A stretch of 64,000 nucleotides of DNA from an uncultured Bacteroidota bacterium (GTDB lineage Bacteria; Bacteroidota; Bacteroidia; Flavobacteriales; Flavobacteriaceae). Shown here piece after piece: positions 1-7,963 of the stretch. The translations under genes were made by a program, and so were the position numbers. The notes beneath the pieces were generated by a model. That model was not told where the DNA came from, made no database searches, and saw only the letters and a program-made list of their open reading frames with translations. The first letter of the stretch is position 1. Each line of letters opens with the position of its first letter. The stretch is taken from assembly GCA_902526075.1 (NCBI GenBank), contig CABZJM010000005.1, positions 1-64,000 on the forward strand. Direction: 5' to 3'.

Positions 1-1548
1 ATCAGTTGTTGGCGTGTAAACAAAGTCTCCATCAAGTAAATTAGTCATCGTACCCTCTTCAGTATCTTCTAAGTAAATGTTAAGATCTGCAGGTGTAGTC
101 CTGTGAGAAATACCAATGGTCATTTCTTCACCACCTAAAGCGTTAATCCCAAGTGGAATTACTTTATCCCACATTTCAGAATAAGCTAAAGACTGAATAG
201 CTAAATCAACTCCTTCGTCCCCGTTAATTATTCTTGAATAAATACCTGTGAAAACAATACTTAATGTCCCTGCGTCATATGATGGCTCAAAAAGGTCTGA
301 AGTATTTTCTAAAAAATAAATTTCGGTTTTAGAGGATACTTCATTTTGATTTATAGAAAGAAATAATTCTCCTCTGTCATCATCCATGATATCTCCAGAA
401 ACACCATCATCACTTCCGTCTTCGGTTTTCATCACAGTATTCATCGAAAGATTATTAGATCCATCATCGTATTTACCACCAACCATAAAACCTTGACCTG
501 GTGCAATTACCGCATTTGCAGCGCTAGTAGCAGAATTAATAACAGTGTAATCAGTACCATTGTAAACATATAATGCCTGATTGTTAGTGTGTAATATATT
601 TAAGTTTGAAGCTTTTAGTATGTAATCGGAACCAAAACTTGATGCAGTAGCTGCATTTGAATTAACCGACATATATGAGGTGTAAGGATTTGATAGTAGG
701 TTAAACCTTGACCCCGTTGCAGATGGGGTATCACCATCATTATCACCTTCCGAAATAGCAAAATCAGTGACTCCGGTAACTAGATTACCAATAAAATTGA
801 TTGTTGCTCCATTATCAGTAGCCATTTGAAAACCTTTTCCACTCTCAAGAATCCCCTCAACCGCTGCATCCACATTACTAAATGTACTCCATGAACCAGA
901 AGTGCCAGTTGTATTATCATAAGTACCTATACCAAAATCAGATCCCTGATTAGCTAGATTTGTTTGGGCTATTATATCTGAGGCAGTCTCACCCGAAACA
1001 GGAGAGCCTATAAGTTCCCAGGTTGTACCCTCTGCAGAGATATACCTAGAATATTGAACAGTGCCTGAACCTGAGTAGTTAGTGCCTTGATAAAGAAGTG
1101 ACGAAAAATTCGATGAATCAGAATTTAATGTAATTGTTCCGGTATTTAAAATAGTTGAACTGTTGCTTGAAAATATAACTTGTTTACCAGCATCAACAGA
1201 CATACTACCAGAGTTTGTTAGGTTGGCATCTGAAAAGGTAAGGTTTGCACTTACAGATAAATTACCAGCAATTTCAGAATTTGACGATGAAGCTCCAGAA
1301 ATGGTTAATGGATTATTAACAAAGACGAAACCACCGGATTGTAAATTCATAGATTTTACTGTGGCAGTTGCATCAATTGTCAAAAATGAACCATTAGGAA
1401 TAACTATATCATCACCTGATTGAGGAACACCTGATGGTGACCATGAAGATGCAGTGTTAAAATTAACAGCACCAGCTTGTGAAGTCTTTGTTTCACCATA
1501 AACATACAGTGATATTAAAAGTGAAATTAAAAGTAATATTTTTTTCAT
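1..1548 (-). CDS. Secreted surface protein, 5' part only (runs off left edge)
   Basis: The frame is open from an ATG at 1546-1548 down to base 1, giving 516 visible codons; the C-terminus lies outside the window. The N-terminus is a signal peptide (Lys pair, then a Leu/Ile-rich run to about residue 18). Residues ~30-60 carry the W-x-x-G-x-P-x-x-x-DD-V/I-x-I-P motif common in Bacteroidota extracellular proteins that end in T9SS sorting domains. The remainder is rich in Ser, Thr, Asn and Gly, with beta-strand-like periodicity and almost no Cys. No catalytic motif is visible. By family analogy it is an outer-surface or secreted T9SS cargo protein, but the sorting domain itself cannot be seen. 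A -7 box (1579-1586) supports this start. Confidence 0.75.
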   Translation of the reverse strand, partial: MKKILLLISLLISLYVYGETKTSQAGAVNFNTASSWSPSGVPQSGDDIVIPNGSFLTIDATATVKSMNLQSGGFVFVNNPLTISGASSSNSEIAGNLSVSANLTFSDANLTNSGSMSVDAGKQVIFSSNSSTILNTGTITLNSDSSNFSSLLYQGTNYSGSGTVQYSRYISAEGTTWELIGSPVSGETASDIIAQTNLANQGSDFGIGTYDNTTGTSGSWSTFSNVDAAVEGILESGKGFQMATDNGATINFIGNLVTGVTDFAISEGDNDGDTPSATGSRFNLLSNPYTSYMSVNSNAATASSFGSDYILKASNLNILHTNNQALYVYNGTDYTVINSATSAANAVIAPGQGFMVGGKYDDGSNNLSMNTVMKTEDGSDDGVSGDIMDDDRGELFLSINQNEVSSKTEIYFLENTSDLFEPSYDAGTLSIVFTGIYSRIINGDEGVDLAIQSLAYSEMWDKVIPLGINALGGEEMTIGISHRTTPADLNIYLEDTEEGTMTNLLDGDFVYTPTTD

Positions 1549-1578
1549 ATTCGTTTATTTAAATACGCTCTGGACGCA

Positions 1579-1586
1579 CAAATATA
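1579..1586 (-). promoter_or_regulatory. -7 box TATATTTG for the secreted protein
   Basis: Minus-strand TATATTTG, a match to Bacteroidota TAnnTTTG, lies 30 bases upstream of the start codon at 1548. No TTG was found at the usual -33 spacing. Confidence 0.5.
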
Positions 1587-1681
1587 TGTAAAATTGTTGA
1601 TAAGTACCTAAATTTACAAAATTTGATAGGTATTTATATGAGATATTGCTATGTCCGGTATCTTGTTAATAAATATTAAAT

Positions 1682-2440
1682 TTACCTTGTAAAAACAAAA
1701 GCCCTGTCCGATGATAATTCTTCATGAAACATATAACCATCATAATCAAATGATTTTATTTCAGATATATTAGTTATGTTATTATCAATAATAAATCTGG
1801 TCATCATTCCTCTGGCCTTTTTAGAAAAGATAGCAATGGTCTTAAATTCTCCATTTTTAAATTGCTTGAAGTTTGCTGAGTATACATCGGTTTTAATCAC
1901 CTTAGTTTCGATTACTTTGAAATACTCATTACTTGCAAGATTAAGAATTGGTTCTTTGTCATCCAATTCTAGGTTAAGTTGCTCAGTGATTTTTTTTCTC
2001 CAGTAATCATACAGATTTTTATTAGAATCAAAAGCTAATTTAGTTCCCATTTCTAATCTGTAGGGCTGTATTAAATCAAGAGGTTTAATGATACCATATA
2101 ATCCAGAAATTATTCTGACACTGTTTTGCAAAAAATCAATTTTACCACTATCTATCGAATATGCGTCTAAGCCCCTGTAAACATCACCACTAAAGGCATA
2201 AACTGCCTGTCTTGAATTTGACTTTGTAAAAGGTAATGACCAACTATGATTCCTTTCGTAATTGAGATCTGCTATTTTTGAAGATATACTCATCAAATCT
2301 GAAAGTTCTTTCGAATTTTTAGATTTTAATATGGAGTTGAGGTATTGTGCTTCTTTTTCAAAACAAATGGAAGTTGATTTGCTTGTTGGTAGCTCTGATT
2401 TAAAATCGAGTGATTTAGCGGGAGACAGTAATATTTTCAT
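1682..2440 (-). CDS. yaaA: Peroxide stress protein YaaA (DUF328 family)
   Basis: The protein is 252 residues from the ATG at 2438-2440. I chose this start because it gives the family N-terminus MKILLSPAKSLDF; the open frame continues 17 residues upstream without family-like sequence. YaaA proteins bind DNA and lower free intracellular iron during peroxide stress in E. coli. Other family-like stretches are RIISGLYGIIKPLDLIQPYRLEM in the middle (the usual SGLYG...P.R.EM core) and KKARGMMTRFII near the C-terminus. The length matches the family. A -7 box lies 29 bases upstream. It is probably transcribed separately from rluD, whose stop codon is about 65 bases upstream of this start. Confidence 0.9.
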   Translation of the reverse strand: MKILLSPAKSLDFKSELPTSKSTSICFEKEAQYLNSILKSKNSKELSDLMSISSKIADLNYERNHSWSLPFTKSNSRQAVYAFSGDVYRGLDAYSIDSGKIDFLQNSVRIISGLYGIIKPLDLIQPYRLEMGTKLAFDSNKNLYDYWRKKITEQLNLELDDKEPILNLASNEYFKVIETKVIKTDVYSANFKQFKNGEFKTIAIFSKKARGMMTRFIIDNNITNISEIKSFDYDGYMFHEELSSDRAFVFTR

Positions 2441-2469
2441 TTGAGATTGATTTAATATTAAAAATACAA

Positions 2470-2477
2470 CAAATTTA
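2470..2477 (-). promoter_or_regulatory. -7 box TAAATTTG for yaaA
   Basis: Minus-strand TAAATTTG lies 29 bases upstream of the chosen yaaA start, which supports the shorter start at 2440. A TTTG lies 23 bases further upstream, slightly more than the usual 19-21. Confidence 0.5.
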
Positions 2478-2504
2478 ATCAAGAAAATCAACTAATATGC
2501 CAAA

Positions 2505-3509
2505 TTATGCCTTAGAATAATTTTTCCATTTCTCAATACAACTTTTAAAATCAATTGGAAGATCGGAATCAAACTCCATGAATTCTCCACTTACAGGATG
2601 GGTGAAGCCTAATGTTTTTGCGTGTAATGCTTGTCTTGGAAGTAGTTTGAAGCAATTGTCTACAAATTGTTTGTATTTTGTAAACGTAGTACCCTTAAGA
2701 ATCATATTACCCCCATATCTTTCATCATTAAATAAAGTATGTCCAATATGTTTCATGTGTACTCTAATCTGATGTGTTCGACCAGTTTCAAGAATACATT
2801 TTACTAAACTAACATAATTCATACGACTTATTACCTTATAATTTGTAATAGCCCTTTTACCGCTGCCTTCACTGTCCTGATCTAAAACTATATTCTGCAA
2901 TCTGTTTTTTGGGTTTCTTCCAATATAATTGTCAATCCGACCACTATCATCTTTAACATTTCCCCATACCATAGCAATATATTCCCTCTTTGATGTTTTA
3001 TTTGCAAATTGATTTGATAAATGTACCATTGAATTATCATTTTTAGCAACAACCAGTAATCCACTGGTTTCTTTATCTAATCTATGAACCAACCCGGGTC
3101 TGTTCGAAGAATTTTTTGGAAGATTTTCAAAATGATAGATTAACCCATTTATCAGGGTACCTGAATAATTACCATGTCCAGGGTGAACCACCATCCCTGC
3201 AGGCTTATTTAATACCACTAAATCATCATCTTCATAAACTATATCTAAGGCAATATTTTCTGCAACTAATAAATTTTCGTGGGGAGGATATTCAAATTTA
3301 ACCTTTATCTCATCTAAGGGTTTGACCTTATAATTTGATTTTACAACGATTCCATTTACTTCAATACTACCATTCTTTGCAGCTGCTTGAATCTTTGTTC
3401 TCGTAGCATTTTCCACAAAATTCATTAGATACTTATCGATTCTGCGAGGTGTTTGACCTTTATCAACTAGGAATGAAAAATGTTCAAACAGCGACCTATT
3501 GTTTTCCAT
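2505..3509 (-). CDS. rluD: RluA/RluD family rRNA pseudouridine synthase
   Basis: This is a 334-residue enzyme that isomerises uridine to pseudouridine in 23S rRNA (E. coli RluD acts on helix 69). An N-terminal S4 RNA-binding domain spans residues ~20-80. The catalytic domain starts at ~85 with VYEDDDLVVLNKPAGMVVHPG and carries the signature HRLDKETSG, with catalytic Asp145. The C-terminal part has TGRTHQIRVHM, the second family signature. Its start overlaps the end of the upstream PASTA gene by 14 bases, so the two are probably co-transcribed and translationally coupled. The RluD subtype is inferred from the S4 domain and length; the exact target uridine cannot be read from sequence. Confidence 0.92.
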   Translation of the reverse strand: MENNRSLFEHFSFLVDKGQTPRRIDKYLMNFVENATRTKIQAAAKNGSIEVNGIVVKSNYKVKPLDEIKVKFEYPPHENLLVAENIALDIVYEDDDLVVLNKPAGMVVHPGHGNYSGTLINGLIYHFENLPKNSSNRPGLVHRLDKETSGLLVVAKNDNSMVHLSNQFANKTSKREYIAMVWGNVKDDSGRIDNYIGRNPKNRLQNIVLDQDSEGSGKRAITNYKVISRMNYVSLVKCILETGRTHQIRVHMKHIGHTLFNDERYGGNMILKGTTFTKYKQFVDNCFKLLPRQALHAKTLGFTHPVSGEFMEFDSDLPIDFKSCIEKWKNYSKA

Positions 3510-4047
3510 TGCCTAATTTAAAATCTATTATCGAAGTTCTCTTAAGATAATTACCCTCATTAAGTTCATTACCATCGTGGGAAATTGAGATAACTTCATC
3601 CCTTGCAATATCATCGACATATTCAATCTCACCAAAAATAAATCCAAGAGACTCAATAGTTTTCCTGGCTTGTCTAACGGTAATTCCTGTAATCTTTGGG
3701 ATTTGAATCATTTCAAAATCTGAAGCATTTAATGTCAAATATATCTTTCTTCCTTGTTTGACCTTTGCATTCGCCTTAGGAATTTGATCGAGGACAGAGT
3801 TAATTTTAAATTCTGGATTATAATTTCCTGAATCTGAAACAATATACTGTAAATCTAATCCAACTAATTGAGATTGAAATTCCTCAATATTTTTACCTAC
3901 TAAGTCAGGAACTAAAATAAAATCACCATGACGTGTGTTGAATCGAAGAAAGACAACTAAAACAATAAAAAAAATAGCGGCTGTAAGAAGAATTCTAAAA
4001 GATGTTTTAAAGAATGATTTACTCAATATAAAACGAAGTACTGACAT
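3496..4047 (-). CDS. PASTA domain membrane protein
   Basis: The protein is 183 residues from the ATG at 4045-4047; a TTG two codons earlier is less likely. Residues ~12-35 form a single transmembrane anchor with a positively charged cytoplasmic N-terminus. Two PASTA repeats follow, each beginning with a hydrophobic-P-x-[LI]-x-G motif: VPDLVGKNIEEFQ at about 45 and IPKITGITVRQAR at about 118. PASTA modules bind peptidoglycan fragments or act as spacers in penicillin-binding proteins and Ser/Thr kinases, but no kinase or transpeptidase domain is attached here. In flavobacteria such stand-alone PASTA proteins commonly sit beside ddl and rluD, as here. The function is unproven; a role in cell-wall sensing or scaffolding is inference. 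Confidence 0.85.
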   Translation of the reverse strand: MSVLRFILSKSFFKTSFRILLTAAIFFIVLVVFLRFNTRHGDFILVPDLVGKNIEEFQSQLVGLDLQYIVSDSGNYNPEFKINSVLDQIPKANAKVKQGRKIYLTLNASDFEMIQIPKITGITVRQARKTIESLGFIFGEIEYVDDIARDEVISISHDGNELNEGNYLKRTSIIDFKLGNGKQ

Positions 4048-4063
4048 ATACAAAATTGAAATA

Positions 4064-4071
4064 CAAACTTA
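4064..4071 (-). promoter_or_regulatory. -7 box TAAGTTTG for the PASTA-rluD operon
   Basis: Minus-strand TAAGTTTG lies 16 bases upstream of the PASTA protein ATG at 4047 and supports that start. It is divergent from the ddl -7 box 26 bases away. Confidence 0.5.
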
Positions 4072-4097
4072 ATTAAATTAAAATAACTTTAATTAGC

Positions 4098-4105
4098 TAC
4101 TTTTG
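4098..4105 (+). promoter_or_regulatory. -7 box TACTTTTG for ddl
   Basis: TACTTTTG ends only 5 bases before the ddl ATG, so transcription should start at or within about 2 bases of the start codon (possible leaderless mRNA). No TTG is visible at -33 spacing. Confidence 0.5.
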
Positions 4106-4110
4106 GACTT

Positions 4111-5088
4111 ATGAATCTTGATCGATCAAAAAATATTGGAATTCTAATGGGTGGATATTCAAATGAATATGAAATATCTATTAGAAGTGGTCAAGTTGTT
4201 TATGAAACCCTCAAGGATACATTTAATTGTTACAGAATATATGTCAGTAAAAATGAATGGATTCTAAAAAAGTATAATGATTCTTATGTTATAGATATTG
4301 ATGATTTTAAAATTGATGGGCTCACAGATTTAAAGCTAGATTGTATTTTTAATGCAATACATGGAACACCTGGTGAAGACGGCAAAATGCAAAAATATTT
4401 TGAAGATAAAAATATTCCAATTACGGGATGTAATTCATATCAATCTAAGCTAACATTTGATAAAATAAGTTGTTTAAACTTTGTTTCTTCAAAAGGAATA
4501 AAAGTTGCTTCGTCTTTAAGTCTATTAAAATCTGAAAAGATTGATGTTGATGAAATTGAAAATAAAATTGGTTTTCCTTGTTTTATAAAAGCTAGTAATT
4601 CTGGAAGTAGTTTTGGGGTGTTTAAGGTTTACGATAAAGAAGAATTCGTCAATTGTATAAATTCAGCATTTTTAGTCGACAATAAAGTTTTAATAGAGTC
4701 ATTTATTGATGGAAGGGAATTTTCAATTGGCGTAATAAGCTTGAATGGGGGTACAAAAGTTTTGCCAATAACTGAAATTATAACTTCTAATGATTTTTTT
4801 GATTATGAGGCTAAATATGAAGGAAAAGCTAAAGAAATTACACCTGCTAACATTACCGACAAGCTAGAATCTGAGTTAAAATTACTTTCACTTAAAGTCT
4901 ATAATCTTTTAGAGTTAAAAGGTTTTTCAAGGAGTGAGTTTATTGTGAATGAAGAGGGAATATATTATTTAGAAACCAATACGGTGCCGGGATTAACTTC
5001 AGAAAGTATTTTACCTCAACAAGCTCGTTGTGCAGGTATATCACTTAAAGAATTATTTGTTAATGCTATTAATGAAGTAATTATTTAA
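4111..5088 (+). CDS. ddl: D-alanine--D-alanine ligase
   Basis: This 325-residue ATP-grasp enzyme joins two D-Ala molecules for the peptidoglycan stem peptide. The N-terminus has the family pattern IGILMGGYSNEYEISIRSG. The ATP-grasp core includes the glycine/serine loop KASNSGSSFGVFKV (~155-170), IDGREFSIGVI, and the metal-binding end FSRSEFIVNEEGIYYLETNT, followed by the GLTSES loop. The length is normal. It is divergent from the PASTA-rluD pair and followed by coaD after 13 bases, with which it is probably co-transcribed. Its -7 box lies almost on the start codon. Confidence 0.95.
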   Translation: MNLDRSKNIGILMGGYSNEYEISIRSGQVVYETLKDTFNCYRIYVSKNEWILKKYNDSYVIDIDDFKIDGLTDLKLDCIFNAIHGTPGEDGKMQKYFEDKNIPITGCNSYQSKLTFDKISCLNFVSSKGIKVASSLSLLKSEKIDVDEIENKIGFPCFIKASNSGSSFGVFKVYDKEEFVNCINSAFLVDNKVLIESFIDGREFSIGVISLNGGTKVLPITEIITSNDFFDYEAKYEGKAKEITPANITDKLESELKLLSLKVYNLLELKGFSRSEFIVNEEGIYYLETNTVPGLTSESILPQQARCAGISLKELFVNAINEVII

Positions 5089-5101
5089 AAAAATTTGAAT
5101 T

Positions 5102-5554
5102 ATGAAAAAAGCTATATTTCCTGGGTCTTTTGATCCAATCACCTTGGGTCATTGTGAAATAATTGAAAAAGCTTGTGAAATTTTTGATCAGGTGATTGTT
5201 TCGGTTGGAAACAATTCTGATAAAAATTATAGGTTTTCCCTTAATCAACGTCTAAAATTTATCTCTGATGAATTTATAAATAACTCTAAGGTTTATGTTG
5301 AAAAATACGAGGGCTTAACTGTTGATTTTTGTATAAGTAAAAACATAAAGCATATTGTTAGGGGGCTAAGAAATCCAGCAGATTTTGAATTCGAAAAGAA
5401 AATTGCTCTTTTTAACAATAGCTTAGAAAAAATTGAAACTATTTTCTTTCTTACATCACCTAACAACGCTTTCATTTCATCTTCGATGGTCAGAGAAATA
5501 ATGGATAATGGTGGCAATTTTAAAAAATTTGTTCCGAATTCTGTTTCGGTTTAA
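5102..5554 (+). CDS. coaD: Phosphopantetheine adenylyltransferase
   Basis: The 150-residue CoaD transfers AMP from ATP to 4'-phosphopantetheine, the penultimate step of coenzyme A synthesis. The nucleotidyltransferase signature FPGSFDPITLGH is at residues ~6-17, with TLGH standing for the T/HxGH motif. The other family motifs VRGLRNPADFEFE and ISSSMVREI (ISSTxVR class) are present. The length is slightly below the usual ~160. It follows ddl closely. Its stop codon TAA is inside a TTAA tetramer shared with the stop of the convergent Nudix gene. Confidence 0.95.
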   Translation: MKKAIFPGSFDPITLGHCEIIEKACEIFDQVIVSVGNNSDKNYRFSLNQRLKFISDEFINNSKVYVEKYEGLTVDFCISKNIKHIVRGLRNPADFEFEKKIALFNNSLEKIETIFFLTSPNNAFISSSMVREIMDNGGNFKKFVPNSVSV

Positions 5555-6135
5555 CCAATTATCAATCTTATATTGGCATAACTTTTTGTTAAAATAGACG
5601 ATAAATTTTCAATTCCAATCCACTCTACTCTTGTGATACCCTCCTTGTTCTGAGGCTTGAATTTACCTGTAAAATCTGATTTCATTTCAAACCAATAGGT
5701 TGATTTTAAATAGTTTTTACCGCCCCTTTTAAAAATGTGATAAGTTTTGTCAAGTGGTTTTATAATTGATAAATTTTTGATTCCTGTTTCTTCCTCAACT
5801 TCCCTAAGCGCTGTTTCAGCAATGTTTTCATTTTTCTCTGCTTTTCCTTTTGGTAAATCCCACTTTTTATTTCTGTAAATAAAGAGAATCTCAGAGTTGT
5901 TATTGATAACTTTACCTCCGGCAGCAATTATTTCAGGATATTTTTTTTTGAACATTCTTAATATAGACTCAAATTCATTTGAAAATATACCAATTGAATT
6001 TATTTTATTTTTAGTTAGTAATTTTAGTAAATCTAAATGTTCAAAAAGCTCAGGTTTTATGATTAAACTGTTTTTTAAATCAGATTTTTTGTCTGAGATG
6101 ATTATCGGTTTTTCTTTATAAAAAATTTGTAACAT
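5551..6135 (-). CDS. Nudix hydrolase
   Basis: This 194-residue protein has a perfect Nudix box, G-x5-E-x7-REVEEETGI, at residues 97-119. It therefore hydrolyses a nucleoside diphosphate linked to some moiety; the substrate cannot be read from sequence. The N-terminal ~75 residues are a separate extension before the Nudix fold, a form often seen in flavobacteria beside pyrE. It is divergent from pyrE with only 44 bases between start codons, and its stop codon overlaps that of coaD by 4 bases. Its pairing with pyrE hints at a nucleotide-pool role, which is inference. Confidence 0.88.
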   Translation of the reverse strand: MLQIFYKEKPIIISDKKSDLKNSLIIKPELFEHLDLLKLLTKNKINSIGIFSNEFESILRMFKKKYPEIIAAGGKVINNNSEILFIYRNKKWDLPKGKAEKNENIAETALREVEEETGIKNLSIIKPLDKTYHIFKRGGKNYLKSTYWFEMKSDFTGKFKPQNKEGITRVEWIGIENLSSILTKSYANIRLIIG

Positions 6136-6151
6136 TGAAAAAAATACTAAA

Positions 6152-6159
6152 CAAAATTA
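6152..6159 (-). promoter_or_regulatory. -7 box TAATTTTG for the Nudix gene
   Basis: Minus-strand TAATTTTG lies 16 bases upstream of the Nudix ATG at 6135. It is back to back with the pyrE -7 box, one base apart. Confidence 0.5.
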
Positions 6160-6160
6160 A

Positions 6161-6168
6161 TACTTTTG
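6161..6168 (+). promoter_or_regulatory. -7 box TACTTTTG for pyrE
   Basis: TACTTTTG lies 11 bases before the pyrE ATG at 6180. Because it is inside the longer open frame beginning at 6135, it supports 6180 as the true start. A TTG at 6135-6137 is 23 bases upstream. Confidence 0.55.
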
Positions 6169-6179
6169 TTTCACGAATA

Positions 6180-6824
6180 ATGGACAATCAACAACAAAAT
6201 AATTATAAATCCAAAACGGCTGAGCTTCTTTTAAAAGTAAAAGCAATTAAATTAAATCTCAGCGACCCATTCACTTGGACTTCTGGTTTAAAATCTCCAA
6301 TATATTGTGATAATAGAATTTTACTATCAGACCCTATTTCTAGAAATATTATTGCTGAATATTTTAGTGAAATAATTAAAAACAAATATGATGATGTGGA
6401 AGTAATTGCAGGGGTTGCAACAGGGGCAATTGGAATTGGAATATTAGTTGCTCAAAAACTCAATCTACCTTTTATATATGTTAGACCTGAATCTAAAAAG
6501 CATGGAAGAAAAAATCAAATTGAAGGTAAATTTTATGAAAATCAAAAAATAGTTATAATTGAAGATTTGATTAGTACAGGAAAAAGCTCGCTAAATGCGG
6601 CTAAAGCATTGAGAGAATCAAATTTAAAGGTCATGGGAATGGTTGCAATATTCACATATGGATTTAATAAATCGATTGAAAATTTTAAAAAAAACAAGAT
6701 TGATTTGGATACGCTAAGTGATTACAATGAACTCATTAAAAAGGCTACTGATATTGAATATGTAAGTGATATAGACTCAGTAACATTAAGAAAATGGAAT
6801 GAAGACCCTGAAAATTGGAGTTAA
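6180..6824 (+). CDS. pyrE: Orotate phosphoribosyltransferase
   Basis: The 214-residue PyrE joins orotate and PRPP to make OMP in pyrimidine synthesis. I chose the ATG at 6180 over a TTG at 6135 because a -7 box lies between them and the family N-terminus begins there. The substrate loop FTWTSGLKSPIYCDNR is near residue 30. The PRPP-binding motif IVIIEDLISTGKSS is near 120-135 (family VxVxEDxxTTGxS; here LISTG). Length is normal. The stop codon is in a TTAA tetramer shared with the convergent birA stop. Confidence 0.94.
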   Translation: MDNQQQNNYKSKTAELLLKVKAIKLNLSDPFTWTSGLKSPIYCDNRILLSDPISRNIIAEYFSEIIKNKYDDVEVIAGVATGAIGIGILVAQKLNLPFIYVRPESKKHGRKNQIEGKFYENQKIVIIEDLISTGKSSLNAAKALRESNLKVMGMVAIFTYGFNKSIENFKKNKIDLDTLSDYNELIKKATDIEYVSDIDSVTLRKWNEDPENWS

Positions 6825-7549
6825 GCCAATAAATTAATTTCATCTTCAGAATAATTAATCTCTTGCTTATTATTTTTCTTAATAGTCATCTCTCCACTTT
6901 TATTAACAGAAACTATTTTTCCAGAAAATTTTTTGTTGTCTAAACCTATAAAATTCGAATCTATATTTTTTAGATATAGTTGATTATTATATTTTTTAAG
7001 CAGATCCTCTTTATTTTTTTCAAATTGTAGAAATTTCTTACAAAATATTACCGCTAATCTGCTGACTAATGAGTCTAACGAAAATTCACTGCCTGTTTCC
7101 ATCAACAATGATGTTGCATTGGGTAATTTATCAAATTTTTTTTGATTGACATTTATCCCAACTCCAATAACGCTTTCATATATCAATTTTCCTTTTACAG
7201 AATTTTCAATCAATATTCCTGAAATTTTCCCATTAACCGTCATAATGTCATTGGGCCATTTAATTGAAATTTTTTTTAAATTATTTTCTTTTAATAATTG
7301 AAAAACAGAAAGCGAACTAATCACATTTAGCATGAATTTATCATTAATATTAAAATTATTAAATTTCTTATAAATACTAAAAGCCAGGTTAAGAGAGGCC
7401 TCGTTTTCCCACAAATTATCATTTCTTCCTTTTCCCTTTGTTTGATGTTTGGAAACAACAACCGTTAAATCATCTAGACTACCTTTTGTTAAAAGTCTTT
7501 TCATATAAGAATTTGTGGAATCTATGGCATCAAGTTTGATTATTTTCAT
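6821..7549 (-). CDS. birA: Biotin--[acetyl-CoA-carboxylase] ligase
   Basis: This 242-residue biotin protein ligase activates biotin as biotinyl-AMP and attaches it to carrier lysines such as that of AccB. The adenylate-binding loop is KGKGRNDNLWEN (residues ~38-49), a variant of GRGRxGRxW. KWPNDI and GKISGILIE follow near residue 100. The N-terminal winged-helix repressor domain of E. coli BirA is absent, so it should be a ligase only. It is convergent with pyrE (4-base overlap) and divergent from rsfS. accD is also in this window at 55643. Confidence 0.92.
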   Translation of the reverse strand: MKIIKLDAIDSTNSYMKRLLTKGSLDDLTVVVSKHQTKGKGRNDNLWENEASLNLAFSIYKKFNNFNINDKFMLNVISSLSVFQLLKENNLKKISIKWPNDIMTVNGKISGILIENSVKGKLIYESVIGVGINVNQKKFDKLPNATSLLMETGSEFSLDSLVSRLAVIFCKKFLQFEKNKEDLLKKYNNQLYLKNIDSNFIGLDNKKFSGKIVSVNKSGEMTIKKNNKQEINYSEDEINLLA

Positions 7550-7571
7550 TCATATAAATTAAAAAAAATAA

Positions 7572-7579
7572 TAAATTTG
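7572..7579 (+). promoter_or_regulatory. -7 box TAAATTTG for the rsfS-ftsH operon
   Basis: TAAATTTG lies 20 bases before the rsfS ATG, giving an expected leader of roughly 16 bases. No TTG lies at -33 spacing. Confidence 0.5.
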
Positions 7580-7599
7580 CACAAGCTCAAAGATTCTTA

Positions 7600-7959
7600 A
7601 TGACAGTCAAAACAAAATTTAAAAAACTAATTAGGTTAATTATCAGTGGTATTGAAGATGTAAAAGGCAATGAAATTAGTTTATTAGATTTAACAAAATT
7701 AGATAATAGAATTAGCGATTATTTCATCATTTGTGACGGAAATTCTAACACACAGGTAAACGCAATAATAAATTCAGTTACAAAAAAGGTCAGTAAGGAA
7801 TTAAAAGATAAACCTTGGGGGGTTGAAGGAACTGAAAACGCTGAATGGGTTTTGCTTGATTATGTTGATGTTGTAGTTCATGTCTTTCAGAAAGAAAAAA
7901 GAGAATTCTATGATCTTGACGGATTGTGGGGAGATGCAAAAAGAATTGAATTAAATTAG
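7600..7959 (+). CDS. rsfS: Ribosome silencing factor RsfS
   Basis: The 119-residue protein belongs to the RsfS/DUF143/Iojap family, which binds L14 on the 50S subunit and blocks joining to 30S when nutrients run short. Family motifs are ISDYFIICDGNSNTQVNAI (~44-62), PWGVEGTENAEWVLLDYVDV (~86-105) and FYDLDGLWGDA near the end. Length is normal. The gene is first in a row rsfS-ftsH-LUD protein-cdsA-psd, with only 4 bases before ftsH, so co-transcription is likely. Confidence 0.94.
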   Translation: MTVKTKFKKLIRLIISGIEDVKGNEISLLDLTKLDNRISDYFIICDGNSNTQVNAIINSVTKKVSKELKDKPWGVEGTENAEWVLLDYVDVVVHVFQKEKREFYDLDGLWGDAKRIELN

Positions 7960-7963
7960 ATAA

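Noticed and set aside
1163-1423. 86-codon plus-strand frame inside the left-edge surface protein
   Set aside because: The minus-strand frame has a signal peptide, family motif and continuous open frame to the edge; this one is its shadow.
1648-1662. ATGTCCGGTATC resembling the inverted repeat motif upstream of the left-edge gene
   Set aside because: It needs an inserted base to align with the 60805 repeats and has no partner copy.
5555-5590. Hairpin CCAAT...ATTGG followed by TTTTT after coaD as a terminator
   Set aside because: The stem has only five pairs with a long loop and lies in the Nudix coding end; much weaker than the 48223 palindrome.
6135-6179. TTG start giving PyrE 15 extra residues
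   Set aside because: A -7 box lies within this stretch and the extra residues are not like PyrE.
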